Assembly: GCF_000421645.1 (NCBI RefSeq)
Contig: NZ_ATXK01000002.1
Coordinates: 124,001-188,000 of the forward strand
DNA from: Aurantimonas coralicida DSM 14790
GTDB lineage: Bacteria; Pseudomonadota; Alphaproteobacteria; Rhizobiales; Rhizobiaceae
DNA length: 64,000 bases
Direction: 5' to 3'
The position numbers were made by a program, and so were the translations under genes. The notes below the pieces were generated by a model that had not been told where the DNA came from, ran no database searches, and saw only the letters and a list, made by a program, of their open reading frames with translations. Shown piece by piece: positions 18,207 to 27,150 of the stretch (position 1 is its first letter; every line of letters begins with the position of its first letter).

Positions 18207-19775
18207 TCAAAGGGGGCGCTGCGTCGGTGCCTCGTCGAGGACGCCCCAGTCTTGGTACAGATCGCGCAGGGCTGTCAGGGACGGGTGGTCGAGCGTGCGC
18301 GCCAGATAGGCTTTAATCCGTGGGATGTGACGGAGATATTGCGGCTTGCCATCGCGTTCCAGCAATCGCACGAAAATACCGAGGATCTTGGATCCGCGCT
18401 GGGCCGCCATGATGGCATAGGCGCGCTCGAAACCGGCTGCGTCGAAACCCGCGTCTCCGGCGCGCAGCGAGAGATAGTGCGCGGTGAGCCGCGCCTCGAG
18501 TTCGGCCGGTACGTCGACGCGGGCATCCTGCGCCAGGGAGGCGAGATCGTAGGCGGCCGGGCCGATCAGCGCGTCCTGGAAGTCGATGAGCCCGATCCGG
18601 GCGAGACCCTCTTCAGCCGGGCGCCAGATGATGTTTGGCGAATGGAAGTCGCGCAGCACCAGACTGGTCTCGGCGCTGTCCAGCGCATCGAAGAGGCCGT
18701 TCCAGATCTGCGCGAAGCGCGCCGTCTCGTCGGGACTGGCCGATCGATGCCGGGCGTGGGGCAGATACCAGTCGGGCAGGAGGTCGACTTCCATGCGCAT
18801 GGCACGGCGATCATAGGGTGGCACCGTGTGACGAACGCCAACCGTCACCGGCATGACCGGGTCCCAGCGGGTCCCGTGCAGGGCAGCGAGCGCGGCTGCC
18901 GCAGCCTCGTAGCGTTCGGGGACCGGATGCCCATCGGCGTCGAGCAGGGTCTCGCTACCCAGATGCTCGATCAGCAGGAGGCCGGCGTCCAGATCGGCAC
19001 GGTGGATCCGCGGCGCCGCGAAGCCCACAGCGGACAGCGCATTGGCCACGGCCACGAAAGGCGCCACGTCCTCGGCGAGATGGGCGATGCGGCTGTAGGG
19101 CAGGCCGTCGCGGATGGGCGGGCCGTCGGGCTGGCGCGGAGCGTCCATGACCACCAGCGTCTCGCCGTCCCTGTCCACCGTCTCGTAGCGGCGGCTGGAG
19201 GCATCGCCGCTGAAGCGGCGGCGGGGCTGTTCGGCGCAGCCGGCTTCGGCGAGGAAGCTGCGGATTGCCAGCGAACGCAGGATGCGGGGCGCCGCCTCGG
19301 CATCGGCGCTCACATGGGCGGTCCGGCCGCCGCCGGGGGCATTGTCCAGCGTGACTGTCACCGAGGCCGCGGCCAGCGCCGACGGCGCGTTCTGCGGCCA
19401 TTCGACGAAGACGATGCCGTCCCGCGCCATCTCCTCGAAGCCGAGCTCGTCCAGTTCGTCGTCGCCCGACAGGCGGTAGAGATCGAGATGCGCCGCCGGC
19501 GGGCTCGTCTCGTAGGGCTGCACCAGCGTGTAGGTCGGCGACGGCACCTCGAGCTCCGGGTCGTCGGCCAGGGTGCGGATCGCGGCGCGTGCCAGCGTCG
19601 ACTTGCCGGCGCCCAGATCACCGATCAACGCGACCACGTCGCCCGCCGCCAGCGCCAGCGCCAGGTCGCCGCCGAGCCGCAGCGTGGCGGCTTCGTCGGC
19701 AAGCGGAATACGGGCGATCTCCACGAGCGCGTCCGGCGCGTCGCTCGCGATCGTTGCCGGGCGTGTGGCGCTCAT
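18207..19775 (-). CDS. tsaE: TsaE-AmgK fusion: tRNA t6A ATPase plus cell-wall sugar kinase
   Basis: A 522-residue two-domain protein. Residues 1 to about 165 are TsaE, the ATPase of the threonylcarbamoyl-adenosine (t6A) tRNA system: P-loop GDLGAGKST at 52-60, then SPTYTLVQPY, HLDLYRL and VEWPQNAP. The rest is an aminoglycoside-phosphotransferase-fold kinase of the AmgK type, with LRDFHSPNIIW as catalytic loop and IDFQDALIGPAAYD as metal loop. The usual histidine before RD is leucine here. The ATG overlaps the divL stop (ATGA), and the end nearly touches murU. Confidence 0.9.
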   Translation of the reverse strand: MSATRPATIASDAPDALVEIARIPLADEAATLRLGGDLALALAAGDVVALIGDLGAGKSTLARAAIRTLADDPELEVPSPTYTLVQPYETSPPAAHLDLYRLSGDDELDELGFEEMARDGIVFVEWPQNAPSALAAASVTVTLDNAPGGGRTAHVSADAEAAPRILRSLAIRSFLAEAGCAEQPRRRFSGDASSRRYETVDRDGETLVVMDAPRQPDGPPIRDGLPYSRIAHLAEDVAPFVAVANALSAVGFAAPRIHRADLDAGLLLIEHLGSETLLDADGHPVPERYEAAAAALAALHGTRWDPVMPVTVGVRHTVPPYDRRAMRMEVDLLPDWYLPHARHRSASPDETARFAQIWNGLFDALDSAETSLVLRDFHSPNIIWRPAEEGLARIGLIDFQDALIGPAAYDLASLAQDARVDVPAELEARLTAHYLSLRAGDAGFDAAGFERAYAIMAAQRGSKILGIFVRLLERDGKPQYLRHIPRIKAYLARTLDHPSLTALRDLYQDWGVLDEAPTQRPL

Positions 19776-22414
19776 TCGGCGGCGTCCTCGAAGGCCTGAT
19801 CGTCGCCATCGTGGCGCAGCGGGGCGGCCGGGTCGAGCGGGAAGTCGCAGATCACCGTCGTTCCCTCGTCCGGCGCGGACTGGATGCAGATCGTGCCGCG
19901 ATGCAGTTCGACGAAGCTCTTGACGATGGACAGGCCCAGCCCGGCGCCGGAATGGCGCCCGCCGGCCGGATTGGATTCGAAGCGCTCGAAGACCCGGTCG
20001 ATCTGGTCCGCCGGAATGCCGGGGCCGCGATCGGTGACGGCAAAGGAGATGGCGCGTGGGCCGCGGGTGGCGACGACGTCGACGGCGGTCCCGGCCGGTG
20101 CGAAATTCGCCGCGTTCGACAGGAGGTTGAAGAGGATCTGGGTGAGCCGGTGGCTGTCGGCCATGAAGGTCTCGCCGGCCTTGTCGAGGTCGATCCGCAG
20201 CGTGACCTCGGCCTCCTCCAGCCGCTCCCTGATGCCGTCGGCCGCGTGCTCGACGGTGCTGACGATGTCCACTTCGGACAGGTCGAGCTCCATGATGCCG
20301 GCATCGACCGTGGCGAGGTCCAGAATGTCGTTGACGATGGTCAGGAGCGAGCTGGTGGAGACGGCGATGTAGTCGAGATACTCGCTCTGGCGTTCGTTGA
20401 GCGGCCCGGTCTCAGTGGAGCGCAGCAGCGCCGAGAAGCCGATGATGTTGGTCAGCGGCGAACGCAGCTCGTAGTTCACGTGCTGGACGAAGTCGTTCTT
20501 GATCTGGTTGGCCTGTTCCAGGGCCTCGTTCTTCTCGCGCAGCATCCGTTCGGCCTGACGCGCGTCGGAGATGTCGGAGAAGGTCAGCATGGTCTGGCCG
20601 TTGGGCAGCGGCACGATGGCGAAGGCGATGGTGCGGCCGGAGGACAGGGTCATCTCGCCGGTCTCGGTATCGCGGCGGGTTTCGTCGAAGGCGGTGACCG
20701 ACTGGCAGAACAGCGGCCAGCCGCCGACGGCGGACGCCGTGCCATCGGTGTCGGCGGAGGAGATCGTGCGGCGGATCGCGACGCTGGCGAGATCCGACAG
20801 GGTGTGGATGCGCGGCCGCGACAGGAGATAGTCCGGCTTGAGCCCGAACAGCTCGGCGAAGGACGGGTTGGACAGCCGCAGGCGACCATCGCTGCCGAAC
20901 ACCGCGACGGCCTCCGACAGATAGTCGATGGTCTCGCGCTGCAGCTGGACCGTGGCCTTCACCTGGCTTTCCAGATCGAGCTTCTCGGTGATGTCCTCGA
21001 AGATCCAGGTGGCGCCGCCCTGGGGCTGCGGCGTGGCGATGACGCGCAGCGTGCGGGCATCGGCGAGGTGCCACATCGTCTCGGTCGGCTCGGTCGCCCG
21101 GTAGGCGGCGAGGTCCTGGTCCTGGATCTCGCTGCGGAACAGCTTCTCCACCGGCAGGATGCCGCGGGTGCGCAGATGGTCGAGCAGCGCCAGATGGTCG
21201 GGCTCCGATTCCAGATAGGAATTGGTCAGGTCGAACAGGCGCTGGAAGGCGGCGTTGTGATAGGTGAGGCGCGTCTTGTCGTCGAAGCGAGCGACCGCCG
21301 TGGTCAGCTGGTCGAGGGTCTCGGACTGGCTGTTGATCGTCTGGCGCAGCTCCATGCGGACCTGCTCGGTCTCCGACACGTCGATGGCAAGGCCGGCCGA
21401 TCCGAGCGGGCCGGTGGCTTCCACCACCGCGAAATTGCGGCGGTCGGCCGCGACCACGGTCGAGAGCTTGTCGGAGAAGACGGCCTGTTCCGACAGGCGC
21501 GCGGCGATCGTCAGGCGATCCTGCTCCGACAGGAACTCCACCTGCCGCTCCAGCGTGTCGGCAGCTTCCTTTGCGTCGACCGAAGCTGCATAGGCGTTGT
21601 TCACCCAGCCGAGGCGGCCGTTGCGGTCGCGCAGCCAGACCGGGATCGGCGCGGCATTGAACAGATTCTGCATCGTCTCGATCATCGCGAGCGCATCGGC
21701 GCTGGCGATCTCGGCCTCGCGGACGCGCTCGCGCAGGCCCTCCAGGGCGACGAAGCGGACGACGGCAAGGCCGCCGATGGTCTTGCCCGAGGCTTCGATC
21801 AGGCGGCCATGGGGCAGGTCGATCTCGATGCTGAAGGGCTCGGCGTCATGGCGCAGCGCGGTGATGGCGGTCTGCAGCCGCAGCGCGACGTCGGCGGCCA
21901 TCCAGTCGCCGAAGGACAGGAAGCGCTTTTCCTCGACCGGGGCGCCGGCAGGACCGGGCAGGGCACCGAGGATTTCCGGTGCGCCGGGGCCGGAATAGAC
22001 CAGAAGCCGCTCTTCGCCGGCGGTCAGGAGCATGGTGCGGGCTTCGGCCTCGGCCCGGCTTTCGGCGAGGCTGGCGCGCAGCATGTCGTTCTCTGTGGCG
22101 GTCGCGGCGCGCTGGCGGATCAGAAAGACCGCGCTCAGCATCGAGGCGCCGATCAGCATGGCGACGAGGGCCAGGTAGAGAATGTCGGCCGGTCCCAGCA
22201 TGGTATCGACGCCGCCCGCCAGCGACAGGAGCTGGGCCGAGGCCGGCGTGGGAGCCAGTGCCAGGATTGCGAGGCCGGAGCCGATGGCCCGCCGCCGGGA
22301 TGGCGATGCGGGTGTGTGCGCGTGCCGGTCTGCCGTTGCGGTACGGCGCCCGTCGCAAGAATCCATTCGTGTCCGGAAAGCGCCGCCGCGCCCGGATCCA
22401 CACCCCTCGTTCAT
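19772..22414 (-). CDS. divL: DivL-type PAS sensor pseudokinase (tyrosine at the phosphosite)
   Basis: An 880-residue inner-membrane signalling protein. A basic N-terminus precedes hydrophobic segments near residues 43-60 and 77-99. Several PAS-like modules (NLFNAAPIPVWLRD, YHNAAFQRLFDLT, LRLSNPSFAELFGL) lead to a histidine-kinase-type core. The phosphoacceptor segment reads QHVNYELRSPL, so Tyr648 replaces the usual histidine. The ATP domain is intact (N-box 758-773, DRGPG, GAGLGLS). This is the hallmark of Caulobacter DivL, which uses its CA and PAS regions to steer CckA-CtrA signalling with DivK. The start at 22414 is preferred; an ATG at 22366 is possible. It is coupled to tsaE by ATGA. Confidence 0.85.
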   Translation of the reverse strand: MNEGCGSGRGGAFRTRMDSCDGRRTATADRHAHTPASPSRRRAIGSGLAILALAPTPASAQLLSLAGGVDTMLGPADILYLALVAMLIGASMLSAVFLIRQRAATATENDMLRASLAESRAEAEARTMLLTAGEERLLVYSGPGAPEILGALPGPAGAPVEEKRFLSFGDWMAADVALRLQTAITALRHDAEPFSIEIDLPHGRLIEASGKTIGGLAVVRFVALEGLRERVREAEIASADALAMIETMQNLFNAAPIPVWLRDRNGRLGWVNNAYAASVDAKEAADTLERQVEFLSEQDRLTIAARLSEQAVFSDKLSTVVAADRRNFAVVEATGPLGSAGLAIDVSETEQVRMELRQTINSQSETLDQLTTAVARFDDKTRLTYHNAAFQRLFDLTNSYLESEPDHLALLDHLRTRGILPVEKLFRSEIQDQDLAAYRATEPTETMWHLADARTLRVIATPQPQGGATWIFEDITEKLDLESQVKATVQLQRETIDYLSEAVAVFGSDGRLRLSNPSFAELFGLKPDYLLSRPRIHTLSDLASVAIRRTISSADTDGTASAVGGWPLFCQSVTAFDETRRDTETGEMTLSSGRTIAFAIVPLPNGQTMLTFSDISDARQAERMLREKNEALEQANQIKNDFVQHVNYELRSPLTNIIGFSALLRSTETGPLNERQSEYLDYIAVSTSSLLTIVNDILDLATVDAGIMELDLSEVDIVSTVEHAADGIRERLEEAEVTLRIDLDKAGETFMADSHRLTQILFNLLSNAANFAPAGTAVDVVATRGPRAISFAVTDRGPGIPADQIDRVFERFESNPAGGRHSGAGLGLSIVKSFVELHRGTICIQSAPDEGTTVICDFPLDPAAPLRHDGDDQAFEDAAE

Positions 22415-22685
22415 TCCGTCAGTCCCCGTTCGTGTCAGCCAGCGTATCCCGGCGTCCTTGTCCCGGCCGCAGGCGCCATACCGCACGCACCGCCGCTGCC
22501 GGTGGCCCGGAATGGCAGTGCGAATGTCGGATTCGCAGTCAGCCGGGGCCGAAGCCAGAACACCGGAAGTGCCCTGACGAGACGCAAAGAAACGCTGACG
22601 CAGCGACCGGTCCACCCACCGGCAGCCGCGATTCGGACATAGTAGCCACTGCGGAATCCTGCGCAATCCACAACAACGCGGCGGG

Positions 22686-22727
22686 CGGAAAAGAAAAACC
22701 GCCGGGACGGCTTGCGCCCCGGCGGTT
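22686..22727 (-). terminator. Intrinsic terminator of ahcY
   Basis: The perfect 10-bp arms AACCGCCGGG (22697-22706) and CCCGGCGGTT (22718-22727) are followed on the reverse strand by a TTTTTCTTTTCC run. It lies about 30 bases past the ahcY stop, isolating ahcY from divL. Confidence 0.9.
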
Positions 22728-22758
22728 CGTCTGATTCGGGCCCGGTGTCCGGACGGGA

Positions 22759-24159
22759 TCAGTAGCGGTAATGCTCGGGCTTGTATGGGCCCTGCTGTTC
22801 CACGCCGATGTAGGAGGCCTGCTCGGCGGACAGCTCGCTCAGCCTTGCGCCAAGCTTGGCGAGATGCAGACGGGCAACACGCTCGTCGAGATGCTTCGGC
22901 AGGACATAGACCTCGTTGCCGTACTTCTCGCCCTTGGTGAACAGCTCGATCTGCGCCAGCACCTGGTTGGTGAAGGACGCCGACATCACGAAGGACGGGT
23001 GGCCGGTGGCGTTGCCGAGGTTCAGCAGACGGCCTTCCGACAGCAGCAGCATGCGGTTGCCCTTGGCGAACTCGATCATGTCGACCTGCGGCTTGATGTT
23101 CGTCCACTTGAGATTCTTCAGCGCGTCGATCTGAATCTCGTTGTCGAAGTGGCCGATGTTGCCGACGATCGCCATGTCCTTCATCTCGCGCATGTGCTCG
23201 ATGCGGATGACGTCCTTGTTGCCGGTCGTCGTGATGAAGATGTCGGCGCTGGAGACGACGTCCTCGAGCTGAACGACCTCGAAGCCGTCCATAGCGGCCT
23301 GCAGCGCGCAGATCGGGTCGACTTCCGTGACCTTCACGCGGGCGCCGGCGCCCTGCAGCGAGGCGGCCGAGCCCTTGCCGACGTCACCGTAACCGCAGAC
23401 GACGGCGACCTTGCCAGCCATCATCACGTCGGTGGCGCGACGGATGCCGTCGACCAGCGATTCCTTGCAGCCATACTTGTTGTCGAACTTCGACTTGGTG
23501 ACCGAGTCGTTGACGTTGATCGCCGGGAAGGGCAGCAGGCCCTTCTTCTGCAGCTGGTACAGGCGGTTGACGCCCGTCGTGGTCTCTTCGGTCACGCCCT
23601 TGATGGCGTCGCGCTGCTTGGTGAAGAAGCCCGGGGTGGCGGCCATGCGCTTCTTGATCTGCGCGAAGAGGATCTGCTCCTCCTCGTTGCCCGGGTTGGA
23701 CAGCACGTCCTCGCCGGCTTCGGCGCGGGCGCCGAGCAGGATGTACATCGTGGCGTCGCCGCCATCGTCGAGGATCATGTTGGACGGCTCACCATCCGGC
23801 CACTGGAAGATGGCGTCGGTGTAGGTCCAGTATTCCTCGAGGCTCTCGCCCTTGATGGCGAAGACCGGGATGCCGGCCTCGGCGATCGCCGCGGCGGCAT
23901 GGTCCTGGGTCGAGAAGATGTTGCAGGAAGCCCAGCGCAGGTCGGCGCCGAGATCGCGCAGCGTCTCGATGAGGACGGCGGTCTGGATCGTCATGTGGAG
24001 CGAGCCGGTGATGCGCGCGCCCTTGAGCGGCTTGTCGTTGCCGAACTCCTCGCGGCAGGCCATCAGGCCCGGCATCTCGGTCTCGGCGATGTCGAGTTCC
24101 TTGCGGCCGTAGGCGGCGAGGGAGATATCCTTGACAACGTAATCCTGTGCGTTGGCCAT
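22759..24159 (-). CDS. ahcY: Adenosylhomocysteinase
   Basis: Hydrolyses S-adenosylhomocysteine to adenosine and homocysteine with bound NAD, removing the inhibitor made by methyltransferases. It has 466 residues, the normal length. Seen are [19 protein letters not shown], the NAD site [13 protein letters not shown], the [10 protein letters not shown] loop and the conserved C-terminal PYKPEHYRY. The ATG at 24159 gives the conserved opening [13 protein letters not shown]. It is monocistronic: a terminator follows it and a divergent gene lies upstream. Confidence 0.97.
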   Translation of the reverse strand: MANAQDYVVKDISLAAYGRKELDIAETEMPGLMACREEFGNDKPLKGARITGSLHMTIQTAVLIETLRDLGADLRWASCNIFSTQDHAAAAIAEAGIPVFAIKGESLEEYWTYTDAIFQWPDGEPSNMILDDGGDATMYILLGARAEAGEDVLSNPGNEEEQILFAQIKKRMAATPGFFTKQRDAIKGVTEETTTGVNRLYQLQKKGLLPFPAINVNDSVTKSKFDNKYGCKESLVDGIRRATDVMMAGKVAVVCGYGDVGKGSAASLQGAGARVKVTEVDPICALQAAMDGFEVVQLEDVVSSADIFITTTGNKDVIRIEHMREMKDMAIVGNIGHFDNEIQIDALKNLKWTNIKPQVDMIEFAKGNRMLLLSEGRLLNLGNATGHPSFVMSASFTNQVLAQIELFTKGEKYGNEVYVLPKHLDERVARLHLAKLGARLSELSAEQASYIGVEQQGPYKPEHYRY

Positions 24160-24197
24160 GTGCAATCCATTCGTACGGTGGGAAATTGGGTGGTCGG

Positions 24198-24213
24198 CCG
24201 GGGTTTCCCCCGG
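24198..24213. repeat. Small GC-rich hairpin in the ahcY leader
   Basis: CCGGGG and CCCCGG arms around TTTC, about 40 bases upstream of the ahcY ATG. It is probably in the transcribed leader. I could not match it to the SAH riboswitch. Confidence 0.35.
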
Positions 24214-24258
24214 TCGCATTAGCAGCGATCTACCAGTCTTGCGCCTTTCGGACAAGGG

Positions 24259-24280
24259 GACATAAACATTTGCTTATGTC
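24259..24280. promoter_or_regulatory. 22-bp imperfect palindrome, candidate operator for ahcY
   Basis: The 7-bp arms GACATAA and TTATGTC are separated by eight bases that carry a further symmetric CA/TG pair. It lies 100 bases upstream of ahcY and 80 bases upstream of the divergent secreted-protein gene. The size and symmetry suit a dimeric repressor. An ArsR-type SahR-like methionine-cycle regulator is an inference, not shown by the sequence. Confidence 0.5.
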
Positions 24281-24360
24281 TTGATTGGATGCGCCGCGCT
24301 TTGCCCGCGCCGGTTTTGGGGATAGCCTGCCGCGGCAATGCGCGGGAGGAGGAGACGGTG

Positions 24361-26184
24361 ATGGGCCTGAGGTGTGGCATGCTGGCTGCGGGCCTGTGCG
24401 GGCTCCTTGTGGCGAACGGCCCCGCCGAGGCGGCCGGTGGCAGCGAGGGCGCGCTTGCGGGCAGCCTGTTCGAGTTCGCGCTGCCCTATTCGCCCTATCT
24501 GTTCGACCTCGCCCTCTATGCGGGCCGGGGCGTCGCCGAGATTACCTACGACGCGCGCCGTTACGACGATGTGACACAGGCGCTGATCGTGACCGGTCTG
24601 AAGATCCGCCGTGACGATTTCACCGCGGAAATCGGCCAGATGCGCCTGTCGGCCGAACAGGCGGTCTATGAATCCGTCGCCGTCGACACACGCGCCCTGC
24701 CGCTCGACCCGCCCGTGCGGGCTGTCCTGCAGCAGCTCGTCCGGGAAGTCCTGACCGGCGACATCGTCGTGGCCGGCCGCACCGACGTCGCGGCAGCCGA
24801 CTACGACCTGCAGGCGTCGGTCGCGATCGACGGCGTGGGAACCCTCGACCTGTCCGCCGACCTTCGCGGCTTCCACATCCTCCTACCCCTGGACGACTTC
24901 GAGGGGGGCACGGGAAGCGACGATCCGGTGCTGGCAGGCCGCCTGCAATCGGCGGAAGCGAGCTTTACCGACGCCGGGCTGGTGGAGGCGCTCTACCATG
25001 TCGTCGGCGCGATGCAGGGCATGACCGCCGATCAGGCCCGCGGCACCGCCGGCATGATGGCCGGCATCGGCGTCGCGGCGGTGTTTGCCGACATGCCGGG
25101 TGCGCCCGATCCGCAGCTGCAGGCCATGGCCCGCGAGTGGTCGGCAAGCGTGCAGGCGTTCCTGGCAAAGCCGGACCGGCTGAGCCTGCGGCTGCAGCCC
25201 GCCGCGCCCTTCGATCTCGCCCGCCTGACCGGGGATGCACCGGTGGGCGCCGCCGAGATCGTGGCGCTCGCACCGTCGGTCGCCGCCGGGCCGGCGCCGG
25301 CCATCGCGCTCCTCGATCCCGATACCCTCGTGTCGGGACCCGATGCGGACCTCGCCGCGGTGCTGACGACGGCTGACGCTCTGATCGCCGGCCGCGGCGT
25401 GCCACAGGACATCGTGCGGGCGGTGACGATCCTCCTGCCGGCGGTGGAAAAGGATAACCGGGCGGCCATCGGGCTCCTCGCCCGTGCGCTGGCACTGAAC
25501 CCGCGCGTCGCGATTCCGCAGGACGGACTGCGCGGTGCCTATGTGGCGCTGCTGCTGGCGCGGGCCGACGGGATCGCCATCGCCGACGACAGTCTCGCGG
25601 CGGTCCAGGGGCGTCTCAGCCCGGAAGAGGTGGCAGCCGCCGAGGACGATGCACAGCTGCGCTGGCGCCGGACGCCCGCCGGCGAAGCCCGTCACGCGGC
25701 GGAAGTCGCCGCCTTCGGCCAGCGTGACTGGGCGGCGATCCGGCGGCTGGCCTTCGGCTACTATGAAGGCATCGAGACGCCGCGCAACGGCATGCGTGCC
25801 TATGGCTGGGCGACCATCGCGGCGGCCGGCGGCGACCGCATTGCCGCGGGCCTGCGTGACGATCTCGTGGCGGCGGTGAATTCCGGCCGCTTCATCCTGC
25901 CGATGGAGCGCGCCAAGGCCGCCACCGCCGATCTGTGGAAGCTGCTGATTGCCGAGGCACCAGATGCCGCAGGCGCCGAACCGGCGCCGGACAGCGGCGA
26001 AGCGACCGGGACGGAGGGCGCGGAGATGCCCGCTGCTCCCCCGGAGGCCGGTCAGGCCGGAAACGGAGACGCTGAAGAAGGCAGCACGGGCGAAGAGGGC
26101 ACGAACGCTGTCCCCAGGCCGGACACCCGCGAGGAAGACACAGCCGCGAGCGCGCCCGGCAACGCAGTGCCGCCGGCCGACTGA
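24361..26184 (+). CDS. Secreted protein of unknown function
   Basis: I do not recognise this 607-residue protein. It opens with a signal peptide (GMLAAGLCGLLVANGPAEAA, cut near residue 25). A mixed alpha/beta body follows with no cysteine-rich or catalytic motif that I can name. A segment around residues 480-515 (GYYEGIETPRNGMRAYGWATIAAAGG) resembles a single Sel1-type helical repeat. The last 70 residues are a low-complexity acidic Ala/Pro/Glu/Gly tail. The start at 24361 follows a strong GGAGGAGGAG site. It diverges from ahcY and converges on HPr. It is likely periplasmic or surface-exposed. Confidence 0.75.
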   Translation: MGLRCGMLAAGLCGLLVANGPAEAAGGSEGALAGSLFEFALPYSPYLFDLALYAGRGVAEITYDARRYDDVTQALIVTGLKIRRDDFTAEIGQMRLSAEQAVYESVAVDTRALPLDPPVRAVLQQLVREVLTGDIVVAGRTDVAAADYDLQASVAIDGVGTLDLSADLRGFHILLPLDDFEGGTGSDDPVLAGRLQSAEASFTDAGLVEALYHVVGAMQGMTADQARGTAGMMAGIGVAAVFADMPGAPDPQLQAMAREWSASVQAFLAKPDRLSLRLQPAAPFDLARLTGDAPVGAAEIVALAPSVAAGPAPAIALLDPDTLVSGPDADLAAVLTTADALIAGRGVPQDIVRAVTILLPAVEKDNRAAIGLLARALALNPRVAIPQDGLRGAYVALLLARADGIAIADDSLAAVQGRLSPEEVAAAEDDAQLRWRRTPAGEARHAAEVAAFGQRDWAAIRRLAFGYYEGIETPRNGMRAYGWATIAAAGGDRIAAGLRDDLVAAVNSGRFILPMERAKAATADLWKLLIAEAPDAAGAEPAPDSGEATGTEGAEMPAAPPEAGQAGNGDAEEGSTGEEGTNAVPRPDTREEDTAASAPGNAVPPAD

Positions 26185-26205
26185 CCGGGCGCAGGGGCAA
26201 CGCGG

Positions 26206-26565
26206 CTAGCTGTCCTCGCCGAAACGGTTGGCGACGAGGTTCTCGATCGCATCGAGCGCGGCGTCCGCGTCATTGCCGGTGGCGGCGACCTCGATGGTCG
26301 TGCCCTTGCTGGCCGCCAGCATCATCAGCCCCATGATCGACTGGCCGCCGACGGTCATGCCGTCGCGCGAGATCGTCAGCTCGGCATCGAACGCCTCGGC
26401 CGTCTGCACGAAACGCGCCGAGGCGCGGGCATGCAGGCCGCGCTTGTTGACGATGGTCAGGGTGCGGGGTGGCGGGGTGGCGGACCGGGTCATCAGGCTG
26501 GGCCTGCCGGCATCGGCCGGGGCAGGGCAATTGGTATCGCTCGGAGTGCCGGCATTGGTGCTCAC
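26206..26565 (-). CDS. HPr-family phosphocarrier protein (NPr type)
   Basis: Carries phosphate from enzyme I to EIIA partners in a regulatory phosphotransferase chain. The active His45 lies in NKRGLHARASA, and a regulatory serine site (GGQSIMGLMML, Ser76) is kept, matching the HprK encoded nearby. As given it has 119 residues from a GTG that overlaps the EIIA stop (GTGA). The first 24 residues are a Pro/Ala-rich extension absent from typical HPr, so the internal ATG at 26493 (about 95 residues) is a real alternative. Confidence 0.9.
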   Translation of the reverse strand: MSTNAGTPSDTNCPAPADAGRPSLMTRSATPPPRTLTIVNKRGLHARASARFVQTAEAFDAELTISRDGMTVGGQSIMGLMMLAASKGTTIEVAATGNDADAALDAIENLVANRFGEDS

Positions 26566-26963
26566 TTGCCGCTCAGCACCCGGCTGGCGACGTTGATGTA
26601 TTTGCGGCCGGCTTCCTGCGCCTCGACGAGGGCGACCGCCAGCGGTTTTTCCTCGCGCACACTGGCCAGCTTGATCAGCATCGGCAGGTTGACGCCGGCC
26701 AGGACGTCGACGCGATTGCCGTCCATGACGGAGATGGCGAGGTTGGAGGGCGTTCCACCGAACATGTCGGTGAGAATGATCACGCCGGCGCCGCGTTCCG
26801 CCCGGGCGACGGCCTCGACGATATCGACGCGTCGCTGCTCCATGTCGTCCTCGGGGCCGATCGAGATTGTCTCGAAGGCGTCCTGCGGGCCGACGACGTG
26901 CTCGACCGCGTGACGGAATTCATCGGCAAGCCGGCCATGGGTCACGAGTACCAGACCGATCAT
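26562..26963 (-). CDS. PTS EIIA component, mannose family (regulatory)
   Basis: A 133-residue EIIA-Man fold protein with the phospho-histidine in VLVTHGRLA (His9) and the conserved VIILTDMFGGTPSNLA segment. No EIIB/EIIC transporter genes lie beside it, so it probably serves in the signalling branch of the rhizobial PTS rather than in sugar uptake. It is translationally coupled to HPr. A 187-base gap separates it from hprK. Confidence 0.93.
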   Translation of the reverse strand: MIGLVLVTHGRLADEFRHAVEHVVGPQDAFETISIGPEDDMEQRRVDIVEAVARAERGAGVIILTDMFGGTPSNLAISVMDGNRVDVLAGVNLPMLIKLASVREEKPLAVALVEAQEAGRKYINVASRVLSGK

Positions 26964-27150
26964 ACGCCGTCCCTCACGCTAGTCTGGCCCGGCATCGCGG
27001 CGGCCTCCCTGAACTGCTGGGCCGTTCGGCCGCATATCTGCTGCGGGAGATGCGGCAAAGCCGACCTCCACGGGCGCGCATCCTCGCCATCCTTCGGCGG
27101 ATACGCAAGTTAAATGATCACGCGCTGCGTACTTGCCGGTCACCATTGTC

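Noticed and set aside
19589-24222. Long forward-strand open frames opposite divL and ahcY
   Set aside because: Same reason: antisense to DivL and adenosylhomocysteinase, with arginine/glycine-biased translation and no domain.
24160-24300. Possible SAH riboswitch in the ahcY leader
   Set aside because: A hairpin is present, but I could not match the conserved SAH riboswitch core; the palindrome looks more like a protein-binding site.
27105-27136. GCAAGT and ACTTGC inverted arms 20 bases apart between hprK and the EIIA gene
   Set aside because: Only six-base arms with a long spacer; too weak to call an operator or terminator.
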